DNA of 64,000 nt, taken from Actinophytocola gossypii (lineage in GTDB: Bacteria > Actinomycetota > Actinomycetes > Mycobacteriales > Pseudonocardiaceae). A model generated the notes under the pieces. It worked only from the letters and a program-made list of their open reading frames with translations. It did no database searches and was not told the origin of the DNA. A program made the translations under genes and the position numbers. The first letter of the stretch is position 1. Each line of letters starts with the position of its first letter. The stretch is from contig NZ_JAFFZE010000004.1 of the NCBI RefSeq assembly GCF_025165815.1, positions 558,001 to 622,000 on the forward strand, written 5' to 3'. Positions 1 through 7,692 of this stretch are shown here, one piece after another.

Positions 1-1
1 C

Positions 2-367
2 GAGCGGCCCCTGGAGTTCGTCGTCGCCTTCGTCGTCGGCTACGCGGCGCTGCTCGGGCTCGGCATGATCTCCGCGGCCGTCGCCCCCACGAGCGGTGCC
101 GCGAACCAGATCGGCACCCTCCTGTTCGTTGCGCTGATGTTCTTCGGCGGGGCCTTCCTGCCCCGTGTCGTCATGCCCGACGTGCTGCGCGAGGTCGGCG
201 AGTTCATACCGCCCGGGCTGCAGGCTCTCACCGCGGCGTGGTCCGCCGAGGCGGGCGAGGTCACCGCCACCGCCGGTGGGCAGCCGTTCTGGCCGCAGGT
301 CGCCATAATGGCGGGTATCGCAGTGATCGCGAGCGCGATCGCCGCGAAGCTCTTCCGCTGGGAGTAG
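2..367 (+). CDS. ABC-2 type transporter permease, C-terminal part (5' end outside window)
   Basis: The reading frame is open from base 2, so the gene starts upstream of the window. The visible 121 residues hold three hydrophobic segments: one at the very start (FVVAFVVGYAALLGLG), one in the middle (TLLFVALMFFGGAFL) and one at the end (VAIMAGIAVIASAIAAKLF). This layout and the phrase PPGLQALTAAW before the last helix are typical of ABC-2 family permeases in drug or antibiotic exporters. The stop codon abuts the GTG of the sensor kinase, so the three genes probably form one operon in which the two-component pair responds to the stress the pump relieves. The cognate ATPase should lie just upstream. 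Confidence 0.75.
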   Translation, partial: ERPLEFVVAFVVGYAALLGLGMISAAVAPTSGAANQIGTLLFVALMFFGGAFLPRVVMPDVLREVGEFIPPGLQALTAAWSAEAGEVTATAGGQPFWPQVAIMAGIAVIASAIAAKLFRWE

Positions 368-1720
368 GTGTCGATGACGGGGGAAACCGGGGCCGGTGAG
401 CGTCCGCGCGTGGGGACGCACGAATCCGCCGTCGTCGAAGAGGCGGAGACCGCGAACCGCTCCCGGTTGGCCTGGAAAGCGGAGCAGCTGCGAGTCTGGG
501 ACCTTCTGCAGTTGATCACACCGTGGTTGCTGCTGACGATCTCGACGGCGATCTATTTCTCGTGGGTGCTCCCGGCCTCCGGTGAACGCTTCTGGCGCGA
601 GGGCGCATCCGTCCTCGGGCTGGTCGCGGTCTCGGTGCTGTGGGTGTTGTTCGGGCACACGCTGCCCATCAGGAGGAGGACGCTCCGGCCCGTGTCGGCT
701 GGCATCTTCTTCATCGGGCTGCTGGCGCTGTGCGTCACCCTCATGGCGTACTCCGACATCTTCCTCGTCTTCACCATCACGGGGTTCTTCCACGCGTACC
801 TGATCAGGCCGTGGCCGTTGGGGGTGCTCGAAGTCCTGGCCACCTCGGTGGCCCTCAACGGCTCGGCCATGCGGGTGTGGGCCGACCCGACCGCGAACGT
901 GCTCGCGGAGTTCATCCTGATCGTCGCCGTGCAGACCGCGGCGATCGGAGTGGGCATCCTGCTGACGGCGCGCAGCGAACCAGAGGAACGCAAGCGGGAG
1001 GAACTCGTCGAGCGACTCGAGGCGGCACTGCACGAGAACGCCGGGCTGCACGCGCAACTGGTCGCCCAGGCCCGTGAATCCGGGGCGCAGGACGAGCGGC
1101 AGCGACTTGCCAGCGAGATCCACGACACGCTGGCCCAGGGTCTCGCCGGCATCATCACACAGCTCCAGGCAGCGGAGCGTTCCGCGAGTATGCGGGGCGA
1201 GACGGAAGAGCACGTCGCGCGTGCGCTTCGGCTCGCGCGCAGCAGTCTGACCGAGGCCAGACGGTCCGTGCGGGCGCTCGCTCCCCAGGAACTCGGGCGA
1301 GCGCACCTCCCCGACGCGCTGCGCACCCTGACCGAGCGATGGTCGGCGGACCACGGGATCAGCGCGCAGGTGGAGGTGACCGGCACCCGAGAGCCGCTGA
1401 GCCCGGCGATCGAGGTGTCGCTCTTCCGGGTCGCGCAGGAGTCGCTGACCAACGTGGCGAAGCACGCGGAGGCAACACGCGTCGGTGTCACGCTGTCGTA
1501 CACGGGCCCCGAGGTGCTGTTGGACGTGCGGGATGATGGGCGCGGGTTCGCGAAAGGGGTCGGCACCGGCTTCGGCCTGACGAGCATGCGCCAGCGCATC
1601 AGAGGGGTCGGCGGTCACGTAGAGGTGCAGAGCGCACCGGGTGAGGGGACGTCCGTCAGTGCGCGCGTTCCGGCGATCGCCCCCGGGGGCAGGAGAGCAA
1701 CGGAGGAGACCGACCGATGA
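368..1720 (+). CDS. Sensor histidine kinase (HisKA_3/HATPase, DesK/NarL class)
   Basis: This is a 450-residue membrane kinase. Five or six hydrophobic helices lie in roughly residues 45-205. A coiled linker (EERKREELVERLEAALHENAG) leads into the dimerisation box ERQRLASEIHDTLAQG, in which His252 is the likely phospho-acceptor. The ATPase domain shows the N-box VAQESLTNVAKHAEA and the G-box DDGRGF, and ends in GHVEVQSAPGEGTSV. The GTG start lies directly after the stop of the upstream permease. The stop overlaps the next gene (ATGA), so kinase and regulator are translationally coupled. It should phosphorylate the adjacent LuxR-type regulator. The signal is unknown; pairing with an exporter suggests an envelope or antibiotic cue. 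Confidence 0.93.
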   Translation: MSMTGETGAGERPRVGTHESAVVEEAETANRSRLAWKAEQLRVWDLLQLITPWLLLTISTAIYFSWVLPASGERFWREGASVLGLVAVSVLWVLFGHTLPIRRRTLRPVSAGIFFIGLLALCVTLMAYSDIFLVFTITGFFHAYLIRPWPLGVLEVLATSVALNGSAMRVWADPTANVLAEFILIVAVQTAAIGVGILLTARSEPEERKREELVERLEAALHENAGLHAQLVAQARESGAQDERQRLASEIHDTLAQGLAGIITQLQAAERSASMRGETEEHVARALRLARSSLTEARRSVRALAPQELGRAHLPDALRTLTERWSADHGISAQVEVTGTREPLSPAIEVSLFRVAQESLTNVAKHAEATRVGVTLSYTGPEVLLDVRDDGRGFAKGVGTGFGLTSMRQRIRGVGGHVEVQSAPGEGTSVSARVPAIAPGGRRATEETDR

Positions 1721-2337
1721 TTCGACTAGTCGTCGTCGACGACCATCCGATCGTGCGGGGCGGTCTTCGGGACACCTTCGCGAATGCCGAGGACATCGTC
1801 GTGGTCGGTGAGGCCGGTGACGGCGCCGAGGGCATCGAACGTGCCGAGCTGCTGGCAGCGGATGTCGTGCTCATGGACCTCCGGATGCCCGGGATGGACG
1901 GCGTCGCCGCGACCGCTGCCCTGCGGGAGCGCTGCCCGAGTGTCCGAGTGCTGATCCTGACCACCTTCGACAGCGAGAGCGACGTACTGCCGGCGATCGA
2001 GGCGGGTGCGATCGGATACCTCCTGAAAGACGCGCTGCCCGACGAACTGATGCGAGCCGTCCGTGCGGCCGCGCGTGGAGAGTCGGTGCTCGCGCCGTCG
2101 GTGACGCAGCACCTCATGGGGCAGGTTCGGAGACCCGGCGCCGGCACACTGACCGATCGGGAGAAGGAGGTGCTGCAGTTGGTCGCGAACGGCAGTTCGA
2201 ATCGAGAGGCCGCCGCCGCGTTGTTCATCGGCGAGGCGAGCATCAAGACCCATCTGCAACACATCTACGACAAACTCGGCGTTCGTGATCGAGCCTCGGC
2301 CGTGGCCGAGGGCTACCGCCGCCGGCTGCTCACGTGA
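1717..2337 (+). CDS. LuxR/NarL-family response regulator
   Basis: The 206-residue protein has a receiver domain (residues 1-120) with the acidic pair VVDDH, phospho-acceptor Asp54 in VVLMDLRMPGMDG and the KD motif in YLLKDALPDEL. A C-terminal LuxR helix-turn-helix (about residues 145-200) shows LTDREKEVLQLVANGSSNREAA and IKTHLQHIYDKLGVRDR. It is the output partner of the kinase it overlaps by four bases. The expected target is the promoter of the upstream transporter operon. Because this pair sits next to the cluster that starts at 2859 it could also be cluster-linked, but nothing in the sequence proves that. Confidence 0.94.
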   Translation: MIRLVVVDDHPIVRGGLRDTFANAEDIVVVGEAGDGAEGIERAELLAADVVLMDLRMPGMDGVAATAALRERCPSVRVLILTTFDSESDVLPAIEAGAIGYLLKDALPDELMRAVRAAARGESVLAPSVTQHLMGQVRRPGAGTLTDREKEVLQLVANGSSNREAAAALFIGEASIKTHLQHIYDKLGVRDRASAVAEGYRRRLLT

Positions 2338-2858
2338 CGCCCCGCGGCTGACCACCCGCACGGCGGAACGGTCGCGAGCGGCATCGAGACCGAACCGGAC
2401 GGCTCGCGCCCGCTTCCCGACTCGGCGGAGCACCACCGTTTGTTCCGGGGTGCGGCCGGGAGAGCCGTCTCGGAGACGGCGAGGTGCCGTGACTGGCGCT
2501 CCGTCGATCACCGGCGGGCAGAGTTTGTGTTCCTCCAAACCTAGTCCACTCCGGACAGATCACGTTCGGCGAAGGCGTGCGGGCACGAAGTCACCCGAAG
2601 GCAGGCCGTGCGGATACAGCAACGGCGGCACTTCGGTGGTCTTCTGAGTCTTGACCTCGCGAGCCGTCACCGACACCCGGAAACGCCGATCACCGAGAAG
2701 GCGCGCTCTTCACCAGCCGATCCACAGGTTCGTCGAGGACCGAATCCCTGGACCGCTTCCGCCGGGGGATGGTCTTCTTGTTTCACCGGACGGGACGCAG
2801 GTCGCACAGAAGCCCTGACACCTGAACCGGAGAAGCCAGAGACAAGGAGGTGACGAAC
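2338..2858. other. Intergenic region without a convincing gene, upstream of the peptide gene
   Basis: About 520 bases with no reading frame that shows family features or a good ribosome binding site. It must carry the promoter for the peptide-asparagine synthetase operon; I could not pick out a reliable -35/-10 pair. Confidence 0.5.
2844..2853 (+). promoter_or_regulatory. Very strong Shine-Dalgarno site of the peptide gene
   Basis: AAGGAGGTGA is an almost complete match to the 16S rRNA 3' end, five bases before the ATG at 2859. It is the strongest ribosome binding site noticed in the window. It fixes the start of the 22-codon ORF and argues that the short ORF is truly translated. Confidence 0.8.
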
Positions 2859-2927
2859 ATGAAGAAGTACGCCAAGCCGGCCGTCAGCAAGGTCTCGCAG
2901 GCCACGGTGCTCAAGGACAACACCTGA
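2859..2927 (+). CDS. 22-residue lasso-leader-like peptide without a core (candidate scaffold or precursor peptide)
   Basis: The peptide starts MKKYAKPAV and ends VLKDNT. It contains a YxxPx(V/L) signature (Tyr4, Pro7, Val9), which in lasso peptide leaders is the motif bound by the RRE (PqqD-like) protein. A Thr lies at the end, where a lasso leader would end. The stop codon comes right there, so no core follows. It has a near-perfect ribosome binding site and is followed by a hairpin at 2941-2963, then by an asparagine-synthetase-like gene with an RRE-like tail, and a stand-alone RRE is encoded at 10250. I infer it is either a carrier peptide whose C terminus or side chains are modified, or a very short RiPP precursor. 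No homologue is recalled, so the function is not established. Confidence 0.7.
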   Translation: MKKYAKPAVSKVSQATVLKDNT

Positions 2928-2940
2928 GCCGAACGGGTTT

Positions 2941-2963
2941 CCGGCCTTCGTGAGTGAGGCCGG
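2941..2963 (+). terminator. Hairpin between peptide and asparagine-synthetase-like gene (attenuator or partial terminator)
   Basis: CCGGCCT (2941-2947) and AGGCCGG (2957-2963) form a perfect seven-base-pair stem around a nine-base loop. No T-run follows, so it is more likely an mRNA-stabilising or attenuating hairpin. It would yield more peptide than enzyme, as is common downstream of RiPP precursor genes. Confidence 0.55.
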
Positions 2964-3044
2964 GTCCGGAGACGTTCGTTTGGTGCGCGCCCGCGCGCGC
3001 CGGGCGCGCCCCCACGCCTGAACCGCCTGTCGTGAGGCACACCA

Positions 3045-5222
3045 ATGTGCGGAAACGCGGGTCTCGCCCGAATCGACGGACAAGATCTCGGTCCTGACGC
3101 CGACGCGCTGCTCGCGCTGCTCGCCGACACCCTTCACCATCGCGGACCCGACGATCGGGAATGTCTGCGAACGGGACCGGTGGGGCTCGCCTTCACCCGG
3201 CTCTCGTTGGTGGACCCGGAGGACGGTAGCCAGCCATTGATCAGCGACGACGGCAATCTCGTCCTGATCGCCAACGGCGAGGTCTACAACCACCGGGAGC
3301 TCGCGGCACAACTGCCGGCCGGAACGCGCCTCAGGACCGGCTCCGACTGCGAGGTGCTGCTGTATCTCTACCGGCAGCACGGTCTGGACTTCCTACGGAA
3401 CGTCCGCGGCATGTTCGGTCTCATCCTCTGGGACCGCGCCCGGAACCAGCTGATCCTCGCCCGCGACAGGTTCGGCATCAAGCCGCTCTACTATCACCGG
3501 AACGACCAGCGAATCACGTTGTCCTCCGAGGTCAAGGGCCTGTTCGCCGACCCTGCGACCCCACGCTCCTTCGACTGGGAGCGATCCCTCTCGAACCCCT
3601 TCATGTCGGCCTCCGCCCGCTTCGGCGGCCCCGAGGTGGTCACGTGGTTCGAGGGTGTCGACAGCGTTCCCGCGGCCACGATCCTTCGAATCGATCTGAG
3701 CGACGGCCGTACCCACACTCATCGCTACTGGGAGATGCCCACCGAGGCCGAAGAGGGCGTCAGCGCTGAGGAGTTCATCCGTCGCTACGGCGACATCCTG
3801 GAACATTCGGTCCAGGAGTGCGCGACCGCGGACACCGAGCTCGGTCTGTTTCTGTCCGGCGGCATCGATTCCGCCGCCGTGCTGGCGCTGGCGGCGCCCC
3901 AGTTGACCGAGGTGCACACCTTCACGGCGCTGTCCGGCGGCACCCAGGTCAACGGTGACGCGGAGCATGCGAGCTGGCTGGCCCGGACGCTGGGCGTCCC
4001 CAACCACCAGGTGGTCTTCGATCGCGATCACGTTCCGACGCCCGAGGAATGGTGTCGACTCGTGTGGTTGGCGGAGACGCCGATGACTGGGCCCGAGATC
4101 TACTACAAGCACGAGTTGCACCGGTTCGCCCGAGCCGAGCGTCCGGATCTGCGCGGCATGTTGCTCGGTGCCGCCAGCGACGAGTTCAACGGCGGCTACT
4201 CCCCCAACATGAGCGGCAACAGCGACTGGCAGTCCTTTGTGGCCGCTCTGCGCCACATGGACCGCGCTACTCGTCTGGACCTCCATCCGGGACTGCGCAG
4301 CTGGTGGTCCGAGGGGCATGACTTCTTCTCCGACGAGGCCCTCACCCGTTTGGTCGGCGACACCACCACGGACGTGTATCGCGCGTACGTGGATTCCCAG
4401 TACGCGAAGGTCCAGCAGTACAACCTGTGGCACGAGGACCGCACCGCGGCGGGCAGTGGCATCGAGGCCCGGGTGCCTTTCCTCGACCACCGGCTCGTTG
4501 AGCTGACCGCGGTCATCCCGGCCCGAATGCGCCCACAACTGTTGTGGGACAAGCAGATCCTGCGCGAGGCGATGCGCGGCCGGTTGCCTGCCCGGATCGC
4601 GGACCGTCCCAAGGGGCCGTTCTTCTACGGATCGGGTACCTGGCACGCCTATCAGATGCTGATCCGGCTGTTGCGCAGGAACGACAGCGAACTCGTCGAT
4701 CGAGCCCTGTCCGCCCCCGGCGCCGACCTGTACCTCGACGGCGACGCGATCCGGCACCGGCTCGCCGAGTTCGGCGACGGTGTGACGGACGCTCCCGCCG
4801 TGGAAATGCTCATGCGTGTGGTCAACATGGGCCTGTTGGCCGAGATGACGGCAGCTCCACCGCGTCTCGCGGAGCTGTCCGCAGGGCCCGTTCGGGTCGG
4901 TCTTTCGGCGACGAGCGCGCACGGTGCCGACACGGAGAACGACCTGTTCAGCGCTGACCAGGACCACTCGTCGGACCGGGTGCTGGCGCTGTCCGACGAC
5001 GTCCAGCTCCTCACCGATGCCCAGGAGACGTGGTTCCTGCTCCACGCGGGTCAGATCGAGTACGTCCTGGAGCAGGACAGCCCCATCCTCCGCGTGTTGG
5101 TGCTCATCGACGGCACGACCCCCTTCGATGAAGTGCTCGCCAAGTCAGGAGTGCGTGCTGACGAGGTCCGGTCCGACCTCAACGACCTCTTCGGCGAACG
5201 ACTTCTGACCTTCAGCGGGTGA
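3045..5222 (+). CDS. Glutamine-dependent asparagine-synthetase-like enzyme with C-terminal PqqD/RRE-like domain
   Basis: The 725-residue protein begins MCGNAG, so processing exposes Cys2, the nucleophile of class II glutamine amidotransferases. The amidotransferase domain covers about residues 2-200. The AMP-forming synthetase domain (about 240-600) has the pyrophosphate loop SGGIDS at residues 271-276 and the AsnB-type sequence EARVPFLDHRLVEL. Beyond the usual end of AsnB, residues 640-725 (ALSDDVQLLTDAQETWF, then ILRVLVLIDGTTPFDEVL, then LFGERLLTF) look like a PqqD-type peptide-recognition domain. Inference: the enzyme binds the peptide encoded at 2859 and amidates or condenses a carboxylate on it. 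It differs from lasso cyclases in keeping a complete glutaminase domain. The stop is seven bases before the next start. Confidence 0.85.
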   Translation: MCGNAGLARIDGQDLGPDADALLALLADTLHHRGPDDRECLRTGPVGLAFTRLSLVDPEDGSQPLISDDGNLVLIANGEVYNHRELAAQLPAGTRLRTGSDCEVLLYLYRQHGLDFLRNVRGMFGLILWDRARNQLILARDRFGIKPLYYHRNDQRITLSSEVKGLFADPATPRSFDWERSLSNPFMSASARFGGPEVVTWFEGVDSVPAATILRIDLSDGRTHTHRYWEMPTEAEEGVSAEEFIRRYGDILEHSVQECATADTELGLFLSGGIDSAAVLALAAPQLTEVHTFTALSGGTQVNGDAEHASWLARTLGVPNHQVVFDRDHVPTPEEWCRLVWLAETPMTGPEIYYKHELHRFARAERPDLRGMLLGAASDEFNGGYSPNMSGNSDWQSFVAALRHMDRATRLDLHPGLRSWWSEGHDFFSDEALTRLVGDTTTDVYRAYVDSQYAKVQQYNLWHEDRTAAGSGIEARVPFLDHRLVELTAVIPARMRPQLLWDKQILREAMRGRLPARIADRPKGPFFYGSGTWHAYQMLIRLLRRNDSELVDRALSAPGADLYLDGDAIRHRLAEFGDGVTDAPAVEMLMRVVNMGLLAEMTAAPPRLAELSAGPVRVGLSATSAHGADTENDLFSADQDHSSDRVLALSDDVQLLTDAQETWFLLHAGQIEYVLEQDSPILRVLVLIDGTTPFDEVLAKSGVRADEVRSDLNDLFGERLLTFSG

Positions 5223-5229
5223 GGTGGAC

Positions 5230-6276
5230 ATGTACCAGCGGATGGCTCAGGAGCAGTTGCTGCGGGGTGACGCCTCGTCCCGGCCCGCGGTGACCGTGTA
5301 CGCCAGCCGATACGAGCGCTGGGAGGACCTGGCGAGCGTCCGGCGCAGGCCTCGACGGGACTTCGTCCCGGACGAGGAGACCTCGGACCTCTTTTTCCCC
5401 CCGGAGCTCTACCCGGTCGTGCTGCATCCGTTGGTCGCCGCGAAAGGCGAGGTGGTCGTCAAGGCACTGCTGCTGCATCGCCTGTACGACTACCTGGACT
5501 TCACCACCGAACTCGAGAACCTCGCGGTCATCCCCGTGGCCACCAAGATCAGCCGAGGCCGGTCCGGACTGGTCCTGCCCGCGCAGATGAAGGCCGACGC
5601 GTACAAGATCGTGACTGACGAGGCATGGCACGCACAGTTCTCACACGACTTCGTCCGCCAGATCGAGGCAAGCACCAACATCCCGCACCGCACCACTGAG
5701 GACGCCCCCGCTCCGTCGTTCCTGCTGCGGCTCGACGAACTGCGGGAGAAGTTGCCGCACGACATACGCGGCGTCGAGTCGCTGCTGTTCGCCATCGTCA
5801 GTGAGACGCTGATCTCCGGGATCCTGTCGGACATTCCCCGTGACGAACGGCTGCCCTTCAGCGTGCGCGAACTGGTGCGCGACCACGCCGTGGATGAAGG
5901 ACGGCATCACCAGTACTTTCGAACCGTCCTGAAACACCTCTGGCCCGCACTCAGCCCTCGCGAACGCCGAGCTGTCGGGCCGCACATCCCCTCCGTGGTC
6001 AACGCCTACCTCGAACCGGACTACGAACAGACCTTCCGGCACCTGCGAGGCATCGGTCTGACTGACGACGAGGCCGTCCAGGTCATCACCGAATCGTGGC
6101 CGCCGCACACGGTTCAGCACACCATCGCCGACGCCGCTCGCCCCGTCGTGCGCTACTTCGCCGAGGCAGGAGCGATCGACGACGACCGGACTCGGGAGTC
6201 CTTCGAGTGGGCGGGGTTGTGGGGTGCAGACTCCACCGGAGACCTCACGAGGACCGAAGGGATGGTGCTCCGGTGA
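5230..6276 (+). CDS. AurF-type diiron N-oxygenase
   Basis: This protein of about 348 residues keeps all seven iron ligands of the p-aminobenzoate N-oxygenase AurF at matching spacing: Glu96 (TELEN), Glu131 and His134 (DEAWH), Glu192 (SETL), and His219, Glu223 and His226 (DHAVDEGRH). AurF-family enzymes convert amines to hydroxylamines, nitroso or nitro groups. Here the substrate is probably a nitrogen installed by the preceding glutamine-dependent enzyme. The ATG at 5230 is preferred because GAGGTGG lies five bases before it; a GTG at 5224 is the alternative. The stop overlaps the next start (GTGA). Confidence 0.9.
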   Translation: MYQRMAQEQLLRGDASSRPAVTVYASRYERWEDLASVRRRPRRDFVPDEETSDLFFPPELYPVVLHPLVAAKGEVVVKALLLHRLYDYLDFTTELENLAVIPVATKISRGRSGLVLPAQMKADAYKIVTDEAWHAQFSHDFVRQIEASTNIPHRTTEDAPAPSFLLRLDELREKLPHDIRGVESLLFAIVSETLISGILSDIPRDERLPFSVRELVRDHAVDEGRHHQYFRTVLKHLWPALSPRERRAVGPHIPSVVNAYLEPDYEQTFRHLRGIGLTDDEAVQVITESWPPHTVQHTIADAARPVVRYFAEAGAIDDDRTRESFEWAGLWGADSTGDLTRTEGMVLR

Positions 6277-7556
6277 ACGGCCAGGACAAGGCTGGTGTCG
6301 ACGTGACGACCCCCACCGATCCAGCAGGCAGCACTCGCGATGCCGCTCCCCTGATGAGCCCGGCTGTGATCTTCCGCCGGTTCTGGCTCGCGACCACGGT
6401 GAGCGGTCTCGGGTCCGCGGTCACGCTGGTCGCGCTCCCGCTGGTCGCGCTGATCGTCCTCGACGCCTCCGTCATCGAGGTCACGCTGCTCACCGCGGCG
6501 GGCCACGTGGGGTGGCTGGTGCTCGGTCTCCCCGCCGGGGTGATCGTGCAGCGCTACCCGCTGCGTGGCCTGCAGGTCACCATGGATCTCGTCCGTTTCG
6601 CCGCGATCTGCTCGATACCGCTGGCCTGGTGGTTGGGTGTGCTCACCTACGCGCAGCTGCTGGTGGTGGCCCTGATCGTCGGTTTCGCGAGAGTCCTGTT
6701 CGACATCGGCAGTTTGACCTTCCTGCCGGCGATCGTCGAGAAGAAGGAACTCAACGCTCGTAACAGCCTCATCTCCGGGACACACGCGGTGAACCAGACG
6801 GGCGGCCCGTCGGTCGGCGCATTGATCGTCCAGGCCATGGGTCCGGTCGTCGCATTGCTTCTCGACGCCATCAGCTACCTGGTTTCTGCTCTCACCCTGC
6901 GTACCCTCCCGGAGCCCGGCGCCAGCGGGAACTCCCAGGTCAAGCCAGTCCAACTGATCAAGGAGGGCTGGACCTTCGTCGTCCGACACGCCGTGATGGG
7001 CCCCTGCCTGTGGTGGGCGACGGCGACGAACTTCTTCAGCACCGCCCTCATCGCGCTCACCCCGGTCTATCTGGTGCGCGCCGCCGAGACACCCCCCGCC
7101 ACCGTTGGTTTCGTCCTGGCCATGGACGGCCTCGGCGCCGTGATCGGTTCCGCCGTGGCGACACGGCTCGCCCGGCGGTTGGGCACCGCCCGCACGCTGA
7201 TCGTCGCGAGCGTGGCGGGCGGCCTGATCGCCCTGGTCATCCCCTTCACGACCAGCCTCGACACCATCTACTTCTTCATGATCGGCAACGCGGGGCTGTC
7301 CGCCGGTGTGGTGATCGGCAGCATCCTGACCCGGACCTACCGGCAGACGGAGAGCCCACCAGAGCTGCTGTCGCGGGTGATGGCTACCACGAGGTTCGTC
7401 TCCTGGGGAGCGATTCCCCTCGGAGCCGCGATCAGCGGCCTGGTCGCGGACTCGATCGGCCTGCACCCCGCTCTGTGGCTGGTGTGCGCGGGGACGCTGG
7501 TCGCACCTCTCATCCTGCTGCTCAGCCCGTTGCGTTCGCGCCGCGACTTCGGGTGA
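6273..7556 (+). CDS. MFS transporter (likely product exporter)
   Basis: A 427-residue protein with a polar N-terminal stretch of about 30 residues followed by roughly twelve hydrophobic segments. The sequence resembles actinobacterial MFS drug exporters (for example AGHVGWLVLGLPAGVIVQRYP at the loop after the second helix, and ARNSLISGTHAVNQTGGPSVGALIV). The GTG start overlaps the stop of the AurF-like gene. Longer in-frame starts upstream would overlap that gene by more than 100 bases and are not credible. Its place in the biosynthetic operon suggests self-resistance and export of the final product. Confidence 0.9.
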   Translation: MNGQDKAGVDVTTPTDPAGSTRDAAPLMSPAVIFRRFWLATTVSGLGSAVTLVALPLVALIVLDASVIEVTLLTAAGHVGWLVLGLPAGVIVQRYPLRGLQVTMDLVRFAAICSIPLAWWLGVLTYAQLLVVALIVGFARVLFDIGSLTFLPAIVEKKELNARNSLISGTHAVNQTGGPSVGALIVQAMGPVVALLLDAISYLVSALTLRTLPEPGASGNSQVKPVQLIKEGWTFVVRHAVMGPCLWWATATNFFSTALIALTPVYLVRAAETPPATVGFVLAMDGLGAVIGSAVATRLARRLGTARTLIVASVAGGLIALVIPFTTSLDTIYFFMIGNAGLSAGVVIGSILTRTYRQTESPPELLSRVMATTRFVSWGAIPLGAAISGLVADSIGLHPALWLVCAGTLVAPLILLLSPLRSRRDFG

Positions 7557-7692
7557 GCCGGCGCGTCGCGCTCGGTCGTCATCGAACACGGTGATGCGGG
7601 TCATCGAGAACGTTGCGCGGCACCGCGTTGCCCAGGCGCTCCCCCGTCGATGACGATGGGTGCACCATCCCGCGGTCGCAGGGCAGGGGAAC

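Noticed and set aside
2859-5222. A standard lasso peptide cluster
   Set aside because: The peptide has no core after the leader-like part, no B2-type transglutaminase-like protease is present, and the asparagine-synthetase-like enzyme keeps a full glutaminase domain.
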